Origin: Lachnospiraceae bacterium
GTDB lineage: Bacteria > Bacillota > Clostridia > Lachnospirales > Lachnospiraceae
DNA: 56,674 nucleotides
Reading direction: 5' to 3'
Assembly (NCBI GenBank): GCA_021770755.1
Contig: JAETQI010000027.1
Span: forward strand, 1 to 56,674
In this document: in pieces, positions 1-11,912 of the stretch
Numbering within the stretch: position 1 is the stretch's first letter
Layout: every line of letters begins with the position of its first letter
Position numbers and translations under genes: made by a program
The notes under the pieces: model-generated
Databases searched by the model: none
Told to the model about the DNA's origin: nothing
The model's input: only the letters and a program-made list of their open reading frames with translations

Positions 1-15
1 AATTTTTTCGTTCAT
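1..15 (-). CDS. Start of an unidentified gene (5' end only)
   Basis: Only five codons (M-N-E-K-I) lie inside the window. The start is supported by a GAGGTGAT ribosome site about 6 nt upstream and by a good sigma-A promoter at 49-77. The product cannot be named. Its own promoter suggests a transcription unit separate from the larA operon upstream. Confidence 0.5.
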
Positions 16-48
16 AAACTTATCACCTCGAATATTGTAGATAAGTTA

Positions 49-77
49 ATTATAGCAGAACGAGTATTTGCATTCAA
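49..77 (-). promoter_or_regulatory. Sigma-A promoter for the gene leaving the window
   Basis: On the minus strand, TTGAAT (72-77) and a perfect TATAAT (49-54) are separated by 17 bp. The promoter lies in the 141-bp gap after larA and points at the partial gene at 1-15. Confidence 0.6.
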
Positions 78-156
78 TTCAAATTTCTATTAACAACACA
101 CTTTTTGACTACCACCTTTTCTTTTTATCATTGTTCATGTTATGCCCCCTTATTCC

Positions 157-1650
157 TTATCCACAGCAGGGATGTCCGTGTCCGTCCCTCGTGTGGCTGT
201 TCTGGGCCGGATCCTTCATGCACAGATGGACCGCAGCCGTCGTAAATGTTTTTGGCAGCGCCAGGATGTTGGGATCTGGTCCCACATACTTCTTCATCGC
301 ATCTGCCAGCGCCTCCTCCACGGTCGCGCGGGTCTTTAGTCCCATGCCTCTTGCGATCCCCGGTTCTCTTGCCCCCACGATATAGATGGCGCTCGTGTGC
401 TCCTCCGCCAGATGGCCGCAGCTCATCATGGAGAAGCCGTGGAACGGATGGAATGCATTGGCAAAACGGTACTTGCGGATGTACTCCTCCTTCGTGGCAA
501 AGTACTCACCGTAGCGGTTCATGTCCGGCAGGATGTTCATGGAATCGTGCTGGAACATCTCATATAATTCTCTCAGATACGGCCACCGCTCCTCGTGGAA
601 CCAGCCGTCACAGATGCTCGGTACGATAAACACGCAGTGGTCGGCAAGCACCCTCTTGTGGCGGATGACCTGCGCGGAGAGCGCCTGCATCATCTGGATC
701 GGGTTCGTTCCCATCCCGTCGCCGTAATGGAAATTCGTGGGCATGCCAAAGACTACGATATCATATTTTTTCTCCGCCCAATGCACATAGGTGCGCTTGT
801 CCGCCGTCTTCCAGCTCACAGGCTGCATCTCCTTCGCATAGCCGGAATGGATCTCGATCTGGCGTGATTTCGTGTCCAGCACCGCGTCGCAGCAGAAGAA
901 TTTCTTGCCCATCTTCTCCTCCATCAGCATCCCGTGACGGTCAAACTTCTCACGCATCACGCTGCTCGTGGATACCGGGACAAAATCCGGGCGGTGCATG
1001 ACATCCGGCACGTGATGGGCCGCGATGCTCCGCCAGTGGCTGATGCCCGTCGCACAGTGCTTGTAACCGCCGGAATATCCGCCGTACGGATTGCCCTGCG
1101 TGTGTCCGATCAGGATCGCCACATCCGCGTCGTATACATATTTGTTCATGATCACATGGTCGCCCGCCTCCGTGTAGCCCAGATCGACCAAGTGTTCATA
1201 GTCCTCACTGTCATGGCTCGTGATCTGTCCCGACGGATAAAATTCCCCAAACAGCTCTTCGCCCAGGATCGTGCGCATCTCCTTCACGGTCGCACGCGGA
1301 TGCAGCCCGTTGGAAAACAGGAGCAGGACGTCTTTTTTCTCCACGCCCACGCTGTAGAGCTCATCCAGACACGCCCGGATCGCCACCTTTCTGTGCGAGG
1401 TCGGCTGGTTGCCTCCCTTGACGATATCCGGTATCACGATCACCACGCGGTCTCCCGCCTTCGCCAACTGCGTGAGCGTCGGCATTCCGATCGGATTGCG
1501 GATGCTCTCAAGCGTCGCCGCATACAGGCTGTCCCAGTCCTGGGGAAGGCATTCCGGATCCGGAACCGTCTCGCCCGGGATAAATACATCCGTGGTGTCC
1601 GGCAGCTCCGCGCTGATCGTGCCATGCCCATACTCAAATTCCAGTTTCAT
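157..1650 (-). CDS. LarA-type nickel-pincer racemase/epimerase
   Basis: Member of the lactate racemase (LarA/DUF2088) family, cytoplasmic enzymes that racemise or epimerise 2-hydroxyacids using a Ni-pincer nucleotide cofactor. The 497 residues keep the expected landmarks: a catalytic-type His in GLHPRA (about 117), a second in GHTQG (about 183), the cofactor-attachment Lys in SGGYKH (K197) and metal-ligand-type His residues at 212-213. The C-terminus HTRDGHGHPCCG is rich in His and Cys and could bind metal. It follows the isomerase gene by 14 bp and is the last gene of its operon. No larB/C/E cofactor genes are nearby. The family has many substrates (lactate, malate, sugar acids), so the substrate is left open; a sugar-derived hydroxyacid is likely from context. 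Confidence 0.85.
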   Translation of the reverse strand: MKLEFEYGHGTISAELPDTTDVFIPGETVPDPECLPQDWDSLYAATLESIRNPIGMPTLTQLAKAGDRVVIVIPDIVKGGNQPTSHRKVAIRACLDELYSVGVEKKDVLLLFSNGLHPRATVKEMRTILGEELFGEFYPSGQITSHDSEDYEHLVDLGYTEAGDHVIMNKYVYDADVAILIGHTQGNPYGGYSGGYKHCATGISHWRSIAAHHVPDVMHRPDFVPVSTSSVMREKFDRHGMLMEEKMGKKFFCCDAVLDTKSRQIEIHSGYAKEMQPVSWKTADKRTYVHWAEKKYDIVVFGMPTNFHYGDGMGTNPIQMMQALSAQVIRHKRVLADHCVFIVPSICDGWFHEERWPYLRELYEMFQHDSMNILPDMNRYGEYFATKEEYIRKYRFANAFHPFHGFSMMSCGHLAEEHTSAIYIVGAREPGIARGMGLKTRATVEEALADAMKKYVGPDPNILALPKTFTTAAVHLCMKDPAQNSHTRDGHGHPCCG

Positions 1651-1664
1651 ATCGCAATTTCCTC

Positions 1665-2510
1665 CTATTTCTCAGACTCCTCCAGATACAGACGCACGAT
1701 CTCCAGATACTCCTCGGGATAAAACCCGATCTCCCCCTGAAAACGCGTCAGGGCGATTAGACCGCCGTCAATCTCCTCGATGGATGCCAGCATCGCCGCA
1801 TTGTCCGTCTTTAGTCCGCCTCCGTACACCACGTCCATGCCGCCTGTGCGCTCCTTGACAAAGCGCGCGATCTTTGTGATGTACTCCTTGCCGGCGGGCG
1901 TCTTGCCCGGCCCGATGCTCCACACCGGTTCGTAGGCGATCACCACGCGGTCCTTGTCCACCCCCTCAAGTCCGACTGAAAGCTGCTCACCGAGCACGGA
2001 CTCCCACTGGGGCTGCTCCTCCTGCGTCTCACCGATACAGTAGACGACTTTCAGCCCGGCGTTCACGGCACACTGTACTTCCCGGTTCAGCAGCCTGTTC
2101 ACCGCCGCCGCGTCCGTGACGCCTGCCTCCGCAAGAATTCCCTTCTTGTCATTGCGCTCCTCGCAGTGGCCGACAAGCACCGCCCCGCAGCCAAGCGCTT
2201 TCACGATCGACGCCGGCCTGTTTGTGGTGAATGCGCCGAAATTGCCGCCCGGCGCCGTGTTGTCACGGTAGACGCCCTGGCTGCCGATCTGCACCGGACT
2301 GTCGTCCGCGCGCGCAGCCACCGCCTGCAACAGATGCGCCTCCGGGAAAAACTGGACAAACTCCACCCTGGCGGGGTCGTACTGCCTCAGTCCCTCCTGT
2401 GTCCGGGCCACGATATGCGCCGCCCACTCCGGTATCGGCGCCAGACGGTTCACACCGCCGTATTCAACAGGAACATCAAATCGTTTGAGATTCAGATAAA
2501 TATGCTTCAT
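1665..2510 (-). CDS. Triose-phosphate isomerase family protein
   Basis: A TIM-barrel isomerase of 281 residues, longer than the usual ~250. Catalytic residues are in place: Lys9 in LNLKRFD, His115 in VGHCEER (classical enzymes have GHSERR) and the base Glu194 in AYEPVW, followed by the flexible loop SIGPGKTPAG. The divergent N-terminus and the GHCEER variant set it apart from housekeeping TpiA. The related tetrulose-phosphate isomerases (LerI/DerI type) are TIM homologues found in sugar operons, so a non-glycolytic sugar phosphate is a reasonable alternative substrate. It sits between the aldolase gene (58-bp gap) and larA (14 bp), all on the minus strand. The operon context argues for a dedicated catabolic role. 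Confidence 0.85.
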   Translation of the reverse strand: MKHIYLNLKRFDVPVEYGGVNRLAPIPEWAAHIVARTQEGLRQYDPARVEFVQFFPEAHLLQAVAARADDSPVQIGSQGVYRDNTAPGGNFGAFTTNRPASIVKALGCGAVLVGHCEERNDKKGILAEAGVTDAAAVNRLLNREVQCAVNAGLKVVYCIGETQEEQPQWESVLGEQLSVGLEGVDKDRVVIAYEPVWSIGPGKTPAGKEYITKIARFVKERTGGMDVVYGGGLKTDNAAMLASIEEIDGGLIALTRFQGEIGFYPEEYLEIVRLYLEESEK

Positions 2511-2568
2511 GTTTCCCCCTATCTTCCATTTGTCCGCGCCGGCTTTTCCCGTCAGCCGCGGTTCCAGA

Positions 2569-3255
2569 TCATTCTGTCACAGTGTTATCCCATGCGTTGG
2601 TAAACGTGCCGATGCCCTGTGTGGTGAACGCATGCTTCATGCTGTCCTTGTACACGTCAAGCCCCGCTGTCACGATGTCCGCCCCTGCACGCGCGCAGTC
2701 CACGATCTGTTTGGGTGTCCTCACCGCCGCACAGATGATCTCTGTCTTCTGATAAAAGCCATAATTCTTGTAGATCGTGACGATATCCTCTATGTACGCC
2801 CTGCAGTCCTCGCCGTTGGCCTCTTTCCAGCCGATGAACGGCGATACGAACTTCGACCCGTTCTTTGCGGGGAGGATCGCCTGTGCCGGCGAGAAGATGA
2901 GCGTCACATTGGTGCGGATCCCCATCTTTTCGAGCTTTCTGCCGGCTGTCACGCCCGCCTCTGTAGCCGGGATCTTGATCACGAAATTCGGGCTGATGGC
3001 AGCGATCTTCTGCGCCGCCTCCACCATCTCCTGCGCATCGTCGATATGCGGATTGATCTCGACGGAAACCGGAAACGTCTCATACCCGTCAAGCCCCTGC
3101 TCCCTGATCCACTCCGCGATATCCGTGATCGCTGTCATAAAGGGCTTTCCGCTCAGCATGATATGGCGGGGATTGGTCGTGACACCGTCAATTCCGAACG
3201 TCTCATACGCATACTTGATCTCATCCATTTTCGCGCTGTCCAAAAAATACTTCAT
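2569..3255 (-). CDS. Transaldolase / fructose-6-phosphate aldolase-like protein
   Basis: Class I aldolase of the transaldolase (TalC/FSA) family, 228 residues, close to the compact ~220-residue subfamily. The Schiff-base lysine is K94 in FVIKIPAT; the N-terminal FLDSA and TTNPR motifs are typical. It would make or break a C-C bond between a dihydroxyacetone/glyceraldehyde unit and a sugar phosphate. It is the first gene of the aldolase-isomerase-racemase operon; AAAGGAG stands 8-9 nt upstream of the ATG. Two tandem TTAATTATTTAA sequences upstream may be sites for the neighbouring ROK regulator. True transaldolase and FSA activity cannot be told apart from the sequence alone. Confidence 0.87.
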   Translation of the reverse strand: MKYFLDSAKMDEIKYAYETFGIDGVTTNPRHIMLSGKPFMTAITDIAEWIREQGLDGYETFPVSVEINPHIDDAQEMVEAAQKIAAISPNFVIKIPATEAGVTAGRKLEKMGIRTNVTLIFSPAQAILPAKNGSKFVSPFIGWKEANGEDCRAYIEDIVTIYKNYGFYQKTEIICAAVRTPKQIVDCARAGADIVTAGLDVYKDSMKHAFTTQGIGTFTNAWDNTVTE

Positions 3256-3286
3256 TTTTCTTCACTCCTTTGTTTAGTTTAAGATT

Positions 3287-3315
3287 TTAATTATTTAAAT
3301 TTCTTAATTATTTAA
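3287..3315. promoter_or_regulatory. Tandem AT-rich repeats, candidate ROK operator
   Basis: Two copies of TTAATTATTTAA (3287-3298 and 3304-3315), 17 bp apart, stand 30-60 bp upstream of the aldolase start. The core TAATTATT recurs at the lacZ, importer and fucosidase control regions. Binding by the adjacent ROK protein is inferred. Confidence 0.4.
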
Positions 3316-3382
3316 AGAATATCACAACTGTTTCCATAAAGATAGGTGCAAAGTATACAAAATATACAATCAAACTTTGGTT

Positions 3383-3413
3383 AAAAAAAAGCGAGTGCAC
3401 AATGCACCCGCTT
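3383..3413 (-). terminator. Rho-independent terminator of the ROK gene
   Basis: On the minus strand a 10-bp stem (AGCGGGTGCA / TGCACTCGCT) with a 3-nt loop is followed by eight T. It begins directly after the TAG stop of the ROK gene. Confidence 0.85.
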
Positions 3414-4649
3414 CTACATGACAATTTCCAGCTTCTCGTCGATCGCCACTGCCGCAGCCCCCAGCGCTCCGATAAAGCGGTCGGAATCCACGAATGAGAG
3501 TGTTGTCTTAAAGTACTTAAAATGTACCGGATTCCCCCGGCTGCTCTGCGTATAATCCAAAAAAAGCTGCCTGTTTGACGCATTTTTGAACAACTGGCAG
3601 TCGACCAGCATGATATCCGGACCTGCAAAATTAATGATATTGGTCGCCGCGATCCCCAGCATGTAGATCGCGTTCTCCACGATCCGGCACACATCCAGAT
3701 CCCCCGCTTCCTGCGCCTGCACGATATCCGCGATCGTCAGTTCCTGTCTCTCCTTACTGATCTCCCTGAGGATTCCTGCCCGCCCCTGCTCCATCTCCTT
3801 TTTGCAGTCATTGATGATCGCATACTCGCTCGCGTATGCCTCCAGGCATCCGTGATTTCCGCAGATACACAGACGGCCGTGCGGATCGAGCACCATGTGC
3901 CCTGCCTCTCCGGCGTCCACCACGGAGCCGCGGTAACTTGACGTATTCAGAAAAAGCGGGCACGCGATTCCCGCGGACACTACCAGATAGGCAAACGACT
4001 TGCCGTTCTCCACCTCATCCCAATTAAACAACTGTGCGCTCAGACCGCGTGCGATCGCATTGTTCTCCAGCGTGATCTTGCCCTGGTATCCCGTCAGACG
4101 CGCAAAATCACTGCATACGTCCCGCTCGATCCACCGGTATCGGGAATTGATCTTGAGGATCCCCTTCTCACGGTCCACCAGCCCCGGCAGACTGATCCCG
4201 ATCCCGCACAGCTCCTCCAGTTTCTTGCCGCTCTCCGCCAGGCATGCCGTAAAATCCCTGCCGATCTGCCATATGAAATTGTCATAATCCCCGTCTGGGC
4301 ACACCCCCTCCGCAGATGCCAGTATCCTGCCGCCAAAATCCGTCACGCAGACACTCCAGTTTGTGTTCTTGAGCTCCACACCGCCAAAATAACATGCCTG
4401 CTGGTTTATGTACAGCGGGTGGGCGCGCCTCCCGCTCGGGTTCGGCGCCTTTCCCCGTATAAACGTCTCTTTGATCAGCCCCTCCCCCAGCATCTTGTTG
4501 ATGTTGGTCGTGATCGTCGGAAGAGTCAGCTCCAGTCTCTGTGCAATGTCGGAACGACTGATCGGACCATAATAGTAGATCATGCGCAGAATTGCTGACT
4601 GATTGGTTTCCTTGATGCGCAGCAGATTCTTCCCCTGTAATACCTGCAT
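3414..4649 (-). CDS. ROK-family transcriptional repressor
   Basis: 411 residues, the normal size for NagC/XylR-type ROK regulators. Residues ~10-70 form a winged helix-turn-helix (ILRMIYYYGPISRSDIAQ then LTLPTITTNINKML). The rest is a ROK sugar-kinase-like fold with the zinc motif CICGNHGCLEAYAS near residue 260. Such proteins bind an intracellular sugar or sugar phosphate and release operators. It is transcribed alone, divergent from lacZ, with its own terminator, and lies between the aldolase operon and the galactosidase operon, so both are likely targets. The effector is unknown; galactose, N-acetyl sugars and fucose derivatives are candidates from context. Confidence 0.9.
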   Translation of the reverse strand: MQVLQGKNLLRIKETNQSAILRMIYYYGPISRSDIAQRLELTLPTITTNINKMLGEGLIKETFIRGKAPNPSGRRAHPLYINQQACYFGGVELKNTNWSVCVTDFGGRILASAEGVCPDGDYDNFIWQIGRDFTACLAESGKKLEELCGIGISLPGLVDREKGILKINSRYRWIERDVCSDFARLTGYQGKITLENNAIARGLSAQLFNWDEVENGKSFAYLVVSAGIACPLFLNTSSYRGSVVDAGEAGHMVLDPHGRLCICGNHGCLEAYASEYAIINDCKKEMEQGRAGILREISKERQELTIADIVQAQEAGDLDVCRIVENAIYMLGIAATNIINFAGPDIMLVDCQLFKNASNRQLFLDYTQSSRGNPVHFKYFKTTLSFVDSDRFIGALGAAAVAIDEKLEIVM

Positions 4650-8062
<3,413 letters not shown>

Positions 8063-8079
8063 AAAGGAAGGATGATCAT

Positions 8080-9126
8080 ATGAAGACAAGAATGGAAACA
8101 CTTGACAAAAACCTGCAGGCAGTCCCCCTGGAAGCGGGACTGAACTTTCAGGATGTCCGTTCCACCCCGGCGCGCATCTATGGGCTGATCGAGGGGGAAT
8201 ACGCCAGACTTCCGGCAGCGCAGCGCTCCCTTGCCAGCGAGAAGCTGCTGATACTGCAGAGCTGTACCAGCGGCGGGCGGGTGCGCTTCCTCACGGATTC
8301 CCGCCGTCTCGGGCTGCGCATGCTCGTGACGGATTCCGAGGGATACCCGCACATGGCTTACAGCGGCTATGCGGGAGTCGACTGCTATCTGGGGGAGGGT
8401 ACTGACCCGAAATACCTTGGCACCCGCTGGCCGCCGCTGGGAGAACGGCTCCTGGAGAGCGAATTTGAACTGCCCGGCACCCTGTCGCTGGTGACGCTGT
8501 ACCTTCCGCTGTACACCGGCGTCGAACTGCTGGAGCTGGGACTGGAACCGGGCGCCGCCCTGCTGGCTCCCACGCCCTATGCCCGCGAGACGCCCATCGT
8601 ATTCTACGGCTCATCCATCACACAGGGCGGCTGTGCCAGCAGAAGCTCCAACTCCTACTGCGCCCTCGTGTCCCGCTGGCTGGACAGCGACTTCTACTGT
8701 CTGGGATTCAGCGGCGGCGCCATGGGAGAACCGTGGATGGCAGAGTACATCTCCCAGCTTCCCATGAGCTGTTTCGTGTACGATTACGACTACAATGCAC
8801 CTTCACCAGACTACCTGCGCCAGACCCACCGCCCATTCCTGCAAACGATCCTCGACAGGAATCCGAAGCTGCCGGTGATCGCCATGTCCCGGCCTTATCC
8901 AAACCTTCCGGGAACGGACGGTGAGCGGAGGGAGATCGTGCACGATACCTGCGTCTGGGCTGCAGGTCAGGGCGCGCAGATCCAGTTTGCGGACGGTCTC
9001 TCACTGCTCGGCGGCAGGGGACGGGAGAGCTGCACTGTGGACCGCACCCATCCTAACGACCTTGGATTCTGGCGGATGGCGGACACGCTCCTGCCATATC
9101 TGTCCAGGGCGCTTGGGATCAACTGA
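8080..9126 (+). CDS. SGNH/GDSL-type carbohydrate esterase
   Basis: 348-residue SGNH hydrolase. Residues ~1-165 form a beta-rich N-terminal domain; the hydrolase domain starts at FYGSSITQGG (nucleophile probably S179), continues with the Gly block GFSGGAMGE, and ends with the Asp-His pair in DRTHPNDLGF near residue 325. Such enzymes remove acetyl or other acyl groups from sugars. No signal peptide is visible, so it is cytoplasmic. Co-transcription with lacZ and the nearby sialidase make an O-acetyl group on a galactoside or sialic acid a plausible target, but that is inference. It ends about 20 bp before a two-way terminator. Confidence 0.8.
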   Translation: MKTRMETLDKNLQAVPLEAGLNFQDVRSTPARIYGLIEGEYARLPAAQRSLASEKLLILQSCTSGGRVRFLTDSRRLGLRMLVTDSEGYPHMAYSGYAGVDCYLGEGTDPKYLGTRWPPLGERLLESEFELPGTLSLVTLYLPLYTGVELLELGLEPGAALLAPTPYARETPIVFYGSSITQGGCASRSSNSYCALVSRWLDSDFYCLGFSGGAMGEPWMAEYISQLPMSCFVYDYDYNAPSPDYLRQTHRPFLQTILDRNPKLPVIAMSRPYPNLPGTDGERREIVHDTCVWAAGQGAQIQFADGLSLLGGRGRESCTVDRTHPNDLGFWRMADTLLPYLSRALGIN

Positions 9127-9147
9127 ATCCAGATCAAACATGAAAAA

Positions 9148-9176
9148 GCGGTGTGGCTAAAGCCACACCGCCTTTT
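9148..9176. terminator. Two-way terminator between the lacZ operon and the importer operon
   Basis: A 10-bp GC-rich stem (GCGGTGTGGC / GCCACACCGC) has a TAAA loop, an A run on its left and a T run on its right. It separates two convergent units and can serve both. Confidence 0.9.
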
Positions 9177-9193
9177 CCTATTCTTAAACTGAT

Positions 9194-10966
9194 TTATTTA
9201 CCGATCGTTCTGTCATATGCAGTCTGCATAGTGTCAATGTACTCCTGAACTTTCAGCGTTTCAAGCTGTGCCAGATAGCTGTCCCAATCCGCGTCAATGT
9301 CGCTCTTTCCAAGCAGCCACTCCGCAAGGCAGCTCTCCACATAGTTCTGGGCGCTTACGCCATAGTCGTTCACAAACTGGCTCTCCTCATCTGTAAACTG
9401 CATGCTTGGAAGCGTCACGCTTGCCGGAGCATTGATATAGAACTCGTTAATCACATCAACCTTGTCATTCTTCATGGTCTCAGTAATGATTTTATTGACA
9501 AACATATCATTCGTCATACACTTCGGCGTACCGTCGAAAGGCGCTTCATGCTGGGTGATGGTGTCAAAGCTCGCACCGTCCGCCCCGGGTGTCTCGTCAT
9601 ATGTAACCGCGCCGTTCTCATCAATGTTCTTGACACGATCCGGTCCGCGGTAACTCATGATCGTCATCGTCTCATTGTAGAACAGGTCTACCCACTGTGC
9701 CAGGATCTCAGGATGCTCACACTTGTTTGTGATCGAGAAACCTGTGCCGAGGAAGCTTACATGATTCTGACGTTTGTGTACCTTGGGCGCATCCGCGGAC
9801 GCATCTGCCTTCAAAGGAGCGATCGCAACATACTGATCCCCATTGTCGCCAAAGCTGCCCGATGCCCATGTGTATGCGGAACCCACGATCGGTGTCGCGC
9901 TTGTCAGTTTCGCACTGTACTGGTCGCCATCCTGCACAAAACCTTCCTGATCCCAGAGACCGTCCTGCACAAACTTGCCAAGTTCTTTGACCGCCGTTTT
10001 CCACTCTTCCGTGATTGGCTCATAGATCACTTTCCCGTCCTCTACCACAAAATGGTTGAGTATGGCGCCCGCACTGTTAAATGCCTCCGCATGACCATAC
10101 GCTCCAAAGAAGCTGCCATAACCGTTGATCTGATTGATCGCCAGAAATGTATAGGGAATCTCATCATTGGGGTCACCGTTCCCGTTCGCATCCTGCTCCT
10201 TGAAAGCCTTCAGCACATCATAGTACTCTTCCATGGTGGTCGGAACCTCCAGTCCCAGATTGTCCAGCCAGGTCTTGTTGATATAGAGATTATCCGGATA
10301 ATCCCTCGCCGGGGACTCGTTGACGGTACCCCACGAATACTTTTTCCCGTCAGCCAGCGATGTGCTCATGCCGTCCAGATTCGGAAAACGTGACAGGACA
10401 TCCTTGTAGTTCGGGCAGTACTGGTCGATCAGGTCGTCCACCGGGATAAAGACGCCCATCGGTCCATACAGATTCAGGTCATCCATGCTCAACGTGTTGT
10501 ATCCAAAGAATCCATCCGGATAATCATTGGTGGAGAGCATGATGTTCTTCTGGTCATTATAGCTGCTGGCAGGGAAGCACTCAAAGTCGATATGAACATT
10601 AGTCGCCGCTTCCAGCGCCTTGAAAAACTCCATGTTGTTGTAGTCGATCTGCGATACTTCCTGATAAGCGACAAGCTTAAAGGATACCAGTTCGTCTGAC
10701 AATTTCGGCGCATTGGCTGCGATCCACTCATAGCCTGCACCCTCCGCGATCGGCGCCGATCCGCCGCCCTGCTGTGCGCTGTCCGCAGGCGCGCTGCTGT
10801 CTGTTGACGCGCTGCTGTCCGTCGATGTGCTGCTGTCCGCCGCAGGCGCCGTTGTCGTCGAGTTGTCCGCTGCGGTATCCGTACCGCCGCCTCCGCCGCA
10901 TCCGCCTGCTACCATGGAACATGCCAGCACCAATGCGGTCATCTTTGCCAGGTTCTTTCTCTTCAT
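9194..10966 (-). CDS. Extracellular sugar-binding lipoprotein of an ABC importer
   Basis: 590-residue binding protein of the large LplA-type family of Firmicutes oligosaccharide importers. Residues 1-23 are a lipoprotein signal (Lys-rich start, hydrophobic core, lipobox ending at Cys23) and are followed by a low-complexity Gly/Thr/Ser/Asp linker to about residue 70. The mature part has features usual for the family, such as an acidic EQDANGNGDPNDEIPY loop. It would sit on the outer face of the membrane and hand a glycan to the two permeases encoded upstream. It is the last gene of its operon (29 bp after the second permease). Its size favours oligosaccharides over monosaccharides. Confidence 0.9.
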   Translation of the reverse strand: MKRKNLAKMTALVLACSMVAGGCGGGGGTDTAADNSTTTAPAADSSTSTDSSASTDSSAPADSAQQGGGSAPIAEGAGYEWIAANAPKLSDELVSFKLVAYQEVSQIDYNNMEFFKALEAATNVHIDFECFPASSYNDQKNIMLSTNDYPDGFFGYNTLSMDDLNLYGPMGVFIPVDDLIDQYCPNYKDVLSRFPNLDGMSTSLADGKKYSWGTVNESPARDYPDNLYINKTWLDNLGLEVPTTMEEYYDVLKAFKEQDANGNGDPNDEIPYTFLAINQINGYGSFFGAYGHAEAFNSAGAILNHFVVEDGKVIYEPITEEWKTAVKELGKFVQDGLWDQEGFVQDGDQYSAKLTSATPIVGSAYTWASGSFGDNGDQYVAIAPLKADASADAPKVHKRQNHVSFLGTGFSITNKCEHPEILAQWVDLFYNETMTIMSYRGPDRVKNIDENGAVTYDETPGADGASFDTITQHEAPFDGTPKCMTNDMFVNKIITETMKNDKVDVINEFYINAPASVTLPSMQFTDEESQFVNDYGVSAQNYVESCLAEWLLGKSDIDADWDSYLAQLETLKVQEYIDTMQTAYDRTIGK

Positions 10967-10995
10967 AATCTGTTCCTCCTTAAAATTTATAATTG

Positions 10996-11901
10996 CTACC
11001 CTTTCACAGAGCCGATCAGGACACCCTTCACGAAATACTTCTGTATAAACGGATACAATATCATCAGTGGCGCTGCCGACACGATGATCGACACATATTT
11101 GATCAGACCTGCGCGCTCTATCTGAGCCGCCGCCTGCTTTGCATCCTGCATCATCTCCTGCGAAACCTGATTCTCGATCAGGATGTTGCGCAGTACGAGC
11201 TGCAGCGGATACATTTCCTGTCTGCGGATATAGATCATGGCGTTAAAGTACGTGTTCCACTGCGACACGCCGTAGAACAGCACCAGGATCGCGACGATCG
11301 CTTTGGACAGCGGCATTGCAATATCCTTGAAAAACTGAAACTCCGTACACCCGTCCAGATAAGCCGACTCCCGCAGCTCCGACGGAATGGAGCTCTCAAA
11401 AAAGGTTCTTGCGACGATCAGGTTATACGGGACAATCAGGGTCGGAAAGATCAGTGACCACATCGTGTTGGTCAGCTTCAGGTTGTTGACAACAATGTAT
11501 GTGGGGATCATGCCGCCGCCGAAATACATGGTGAACACGATCAGCATCATAAATACTTTCCTCCCGGGCATGTCACGCCTGGACAGGGAATATGCCGCCA
11601 AAACGGTAGTTGTCACACTGAACAGGACACCTGTGAGCGTGTATATCAGGGAATTCTTGTAGCCCGTCATAATGGAATCATCCGAAAACACGGCCTTGTA
11701 GCCCTCTGTCGTCAACTGCTTCGGAAGCAGAAGCACCTGGCCTGTCCCTACCGCCGATGGGTGGCTTATGGAAGCGATCAGCACAAAGTAGATCGGATAC
11801 GCTACCAGCAGGAATATGATACCCAGAAAAATGTAGTTGAAGATGTGGAACGACAGGTTCCCTTCCCTCTTGTGGTTATTTTTCTTCATTTGTCCATCCA
11901 T
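10996..11901 (-). CDS. Sugar ABC transporter permease (LplC/YtcP type)
   Basis: Integral membrane permease of 301 residues with about six transmembrane segments. The EAA loop that docks the ATPase is ELRESAYLDGCTEFQFF near residue 195. It pairs with the permease gene 11 bp upstream. LplC-type permeases go with ~550-residue lipoprotein binding proteins such as the one that follows. No ATP-binding subunit is encoded here; a shared MsmX-like ATPase from elsewhere in the genome is usual for these systems. Confidence 0.92.
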   Translation of the reverse strand: MDGQMKKNNHKREGNLSFHIFNYIFLGIIFLLVAYPIYFVLIASISHPSAVGTGQVLLLPKQLTTEGYKAVFSDDSIMTGYKNSLIYTLTGVLFSVTTTVLAAYSLSRRDMPGRKVFMMLIVFTMYFGGGMIPTYIVVNNLKLTNTMWSLIFPTLIVPYNLIVARTFFESSIPSELRESAYLDGCTEFQFFKDIAMPLSKAIVAILVLFYGVSQWNTYFNAMIYIRRQEMYPLQLVLRNILIENQVSQEMMQDAKQAAAQIERAGLIKYVSIIVSAAPLMILYPFIQKYFVKGVLIGSVKG

Positions 11902-11912
11902 AACTGCACCTC

